In this document: positions 62,343-64,000 of the stretch, in pieces | Layout: the number at the start of each line of letters is the position of its first letter | Position numbering within the stretch: the first letter of the stretch is position 1 | DNA from: Halothece sp. PCC 7418 | Lineage (GTDB): Bacteria; Cyanobacteriota; Cyanobacteriia; Cyanobacteriales; Rubidibacteraceae | Direction of reading: 5' to 3' | Length of the DNA stretch: 64,000 nucleotides | NCBI RefSeq assembly: GCF_000317635.1 | Contig: NC_019779.1 | Location: forward strand, 1,612,001 to 1,676,000 | The notes under the pieces: model-generated | Seen by the model: only the letters and a program-made list of their open reading frames with translations | Databases searched by the model: none | What the model was told of the DNA's origin: nothing | Translations under genes and position numbers: made by a program

Positions 62343-64000
62343 TTACTGAGATTGTGCAACTTCCATTTCTTCAGAGGGCGGGAGTAACCGTTTAGAAGAG
62401 GGGCGAAACTTATCGGTTTCTCGCAGACGCTGACTGAGAAAACGACAGATTTCGAGAATAATATGGGGGCGCTGACTGATGACGCTGATAAAACGGCTTT
62501 TTTCCAGTTTCAGGAGAGTGCAATCTTGCAGCGCGATCGCGCTTTCCCAATGGGGGGCTTCATCAAATAAAGAAACTTCCCCGAAATACTCACCAACCGA
62601 GAGATGGCGTAAATCTTGAGATTCACCGTCAAAATCTTTGACAATGCGGACGCTTCCTTCCGCAATAATATAAAGATGCGTTCCCCATTTCCCTTCACTA
62701 AAGATGGTCTGATCGGCTAAAACTTGTTCCTGTTCGAGGGCTTTATCAATTAATAATAATTCCTCTAAAGATAAGTTTTTAAATAGAGCAACGTTTTTGA
62801 GTAAGAGTAAACGATTCATAAGCACATTTTGTAAAGAGGGACGATGAAGGATCGGGAGAAACAGTTGTTGGGCGGTATTTTTCACCAACGGATCGGGGTC
62901 TTTCATCAAGGCAAAGGGCACAGTTGCCATCACAATTAAAGCCCCAATGCGAATCCAACGATCGCGCGCTTCTAGGGCTTCTAACAGTAATTTATACCCT
63001 TTTGACCGTAACCAAGCAGGTGAGGTGGTGCGCGATCGAGCCGTGGGTTTCGGCTGCGGTTGACCCATCTGTTCTAAAATTGGCATCAACGGCAGGGCAA
63101 ACCGTCGCTGGGGTAAAGTAGCAAGCACTTCCACCGCGTTGGCAACTTCCCGAGGATTGGTGGAGTTAAACGCTCGGCTGACTGTGTTAACGGTGCGCGA
63201 GTGTCCTAAACAAGATAGAATGTATAACACTTTCTGGACTACTCGGTTATGATAATCAGAAATCGCGATCGCTAAAGGTCGCCAGTTCGGGTCAGACTGA
63301 GGAATCTGTTTTTGCCAGGCTTGGGTTTTATTCAATTCCCGAAAATCAGGGGCGAGATAGTCTAATAAAATTTCATTGGCTTTTTTCGTCCGTACTTGTG
63401 TAATCGCCGTGATCGCAGCATTAACCACTTCTGAGTTACGAGAAGAGAGACTGTCTTTGGCTAAGGCTAATCCCTGTTCACCATAGGTGGCTAACACTTG
63501 GGCTGCTTCTTGTCGCACTCGCGGATCGGCATCTCCTAATCCCATGCCCACATTATGAAGCATTCCTTCACAGCGCGTAACCCCCAACAGGTGGAAAGCA
63601 GCAGCCCGTACTTCCGAATTAGGATGTTTCAAGTCTCGACTCGCCATTTCTGCAATTTCAATATCTCCGCGATCTGAAACTTTGGCGAGTGCTTCTAAGC
63701 CTGCTTTTTTTAGGGTTGCGTTATCGTTGCTTAAAATCGGTTCTAGGAGGTAGATCAAATCTCGATTTTCCGTTTTTCCAATCACTCGCGCGATCGCGAT
63801 CGCTGCCTGTTCTTCCCAAGGAGAATCCCACACTTGTTCACTCATCGCCTCAATTTCCCGATTCGTAGGAGTCAGAGACATTTTTACCACTAGGGCTGCC
63901 AATAAGCGAATTTTTTGGCTTTCTGCTTGCAACAGTTGCTGTATTTTCAGGAGAGAAAGGGAGTCTTGATTGGCGATTAAAATTTCTAATGCGGTTGTTT
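62343..64000 (-). CDS. HEAT-repeat and cyclic-nucleotide-binding domain protein (N-terminus off window)
   Basis: Reading continues in frame past the last base, so the start lies beyond 64000. The seen part has HEAT-like helical repeats (EVRAAAFHLLGVTRCEGMLH, VRQEAAQVLATYGEQGLALA) then a cNMP-binding domain near the C-terminus (LFKNLSLEELLLIDKALEQE, QTIFSEGKWGTHLYIIAEGS, SVGEYFGEVSLFDEAPHWES). Cyanobacterial proteins of this pattern are sometimes fused to an ATP/ADP-exchanger (Npt1/Npt2-like) N-terminus; that would need sequence to the right. Confidence 0.75.
   Translation of the reverse strand, partial: TTALEILIANQDSLSLLKIQQLLQAESQKIRLLAALVVKMSLTPTNREIEAMSEQVWDSPWEEQAAIAIARVIGKTENRDLIYLLEPILSNDNATLKKAGLEALAKVSDRGDIEIAEMASRDLKHPNSEVRAAAFHLLGVTRCEGMLHNVGMGLGDADPRVRQEAAQVLATYGEQGLALAKDSLSSRNSEVVNAAITAITQVRTKKANEILLDYLAPDFRELNKTQAWQKQIPQSDPNWRPLAIAISDYHNRVVQKVLYILSCLGHSRTVNTVSRAFNSTNPREVANAVEVLATLPQRRFALPLMPILEQMGQPQPKPTARSRTTSPAWLRSKGYKLLLEALEARDRWIRIGALIVMATVPFALMKDPDPLVKNTAQQLFLPILHRPSLQNVLMNRLLLLKNVALFKNLSLEELLLIDKALEQEQVLADQTIFSEGKWGTHLYIIAEGSVRIVKDFDGESQDLRHLSVGEYFGEVSLFDEAPHWESAIALQDCTLLKLEKSRFISVISQRPHIILEICRFLSQRLRETDKFRPSSKRLLPPSEEMEVAQSQ

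Noticed and set aside
1-64000. tRNA, rRNA, tmRNA or RNase P RNA genes.
   Set aside because: I looked for T-loop and acceptor-stem patterns in the intergenic stretches and saw none. A covariance search could still find a divergent one.

Overview
The window is chromosomal DNA from a cyanobacterium. The evidence is a photosystem I subunit gene (psaK), a CpcT/CpeT-type phycobiliprotein lyase, a carotenoid isomerase-like flavoenzyme, a PATAN-domain response regulator, a canonical NtcA promoter, and several dozen copies of the HIP1 palindrome GCGATCGC in and between genes. Codon use and short, intron-free gene spacing look uniform, and I see no prophage, integrase or intact insertion sequence. The gene set fits a unicellular species, but the genus cannot be fixed from the sequence alone.

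Layout. 0-6 kb: urea-binding protein urtA (with an NtcA promoter), a secreted peroxiredoxin, glycerol kinase, a small heat-shock protein and a DUF3179 protein. 6-12.6 kb: a UPF0182 membrane protein, rpsF, a broken gene remnant, a frameshifted glutathione S-transferase and a CpcT-like lyase. 12.6-18.8 kb: a DCC thiol protein, plsY, pgsA, an FMN reductase, a carotenoid isomerase-like enzyme, and an orphan HicB with a cut-off HicA. 18.8-24.7 kb: pyk and ppsA (divergent) and pheS, with small mobile elements around ppsA. 25-36.6 kb: a GGDEF protein, rlmD-type methyltransferase, rpe, an S8-like protease, a SWIM-finger protein, a PIN toxin pair, groEL with CIRCE, a family 39 glycosyltransferase and a PATAN regulator. 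37-44.4 kb: a repeat-rich lipoprotein, murJ, a glycosyltransferase with a methyltransferase, glmM and two conserved small genes. 44.4-51.1 kb: urease genes ureE, F, G, D, A, B, C. 51-64 kb: a CPA1 antiporter, the rimB-rimK-deacylase cassette, psaK, trpF, glyA, a wecA/tagO-type transferase, cinA, gor, and a HEAT/cyclic-nucleotide protein running off the right edge.

How the genes fit together. UrtA captures urea and the urease cluster hydrolyses it, so the two ends of one nitrogen-scavenging pathway lie about 43 kb apart. PlsY, PgsA and GlpK act on glycerol-3-phosphate and phospholipid. Pyk and PpsA run opposite directions of the PEP/pyruvate step. GlmM, the WecA-type transferase and MurJ serve the cell envelope. 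RimK and RimB are expected to act on ribosomal protein S6, whose gene (with a Glu/Ala-rich tail) is also in the window.

Most unusual features. Two families of small non-coding elements with terminal inverted repeats are present, one copy nested inside another with a 3-bp duplication, and another copy sits between ureB and ureC. The glutathione S-transferase gene changes frame exactly at an A_AAA_AAG slippery heptamer. A 41-codon small gene upstream of rimB has its ribosome-binding site locked in a perfect hairpin. A HicBA pair is cut just before the toxin's catalytic motif. Heptamer tandem repeats form several gene ends and one gene start.
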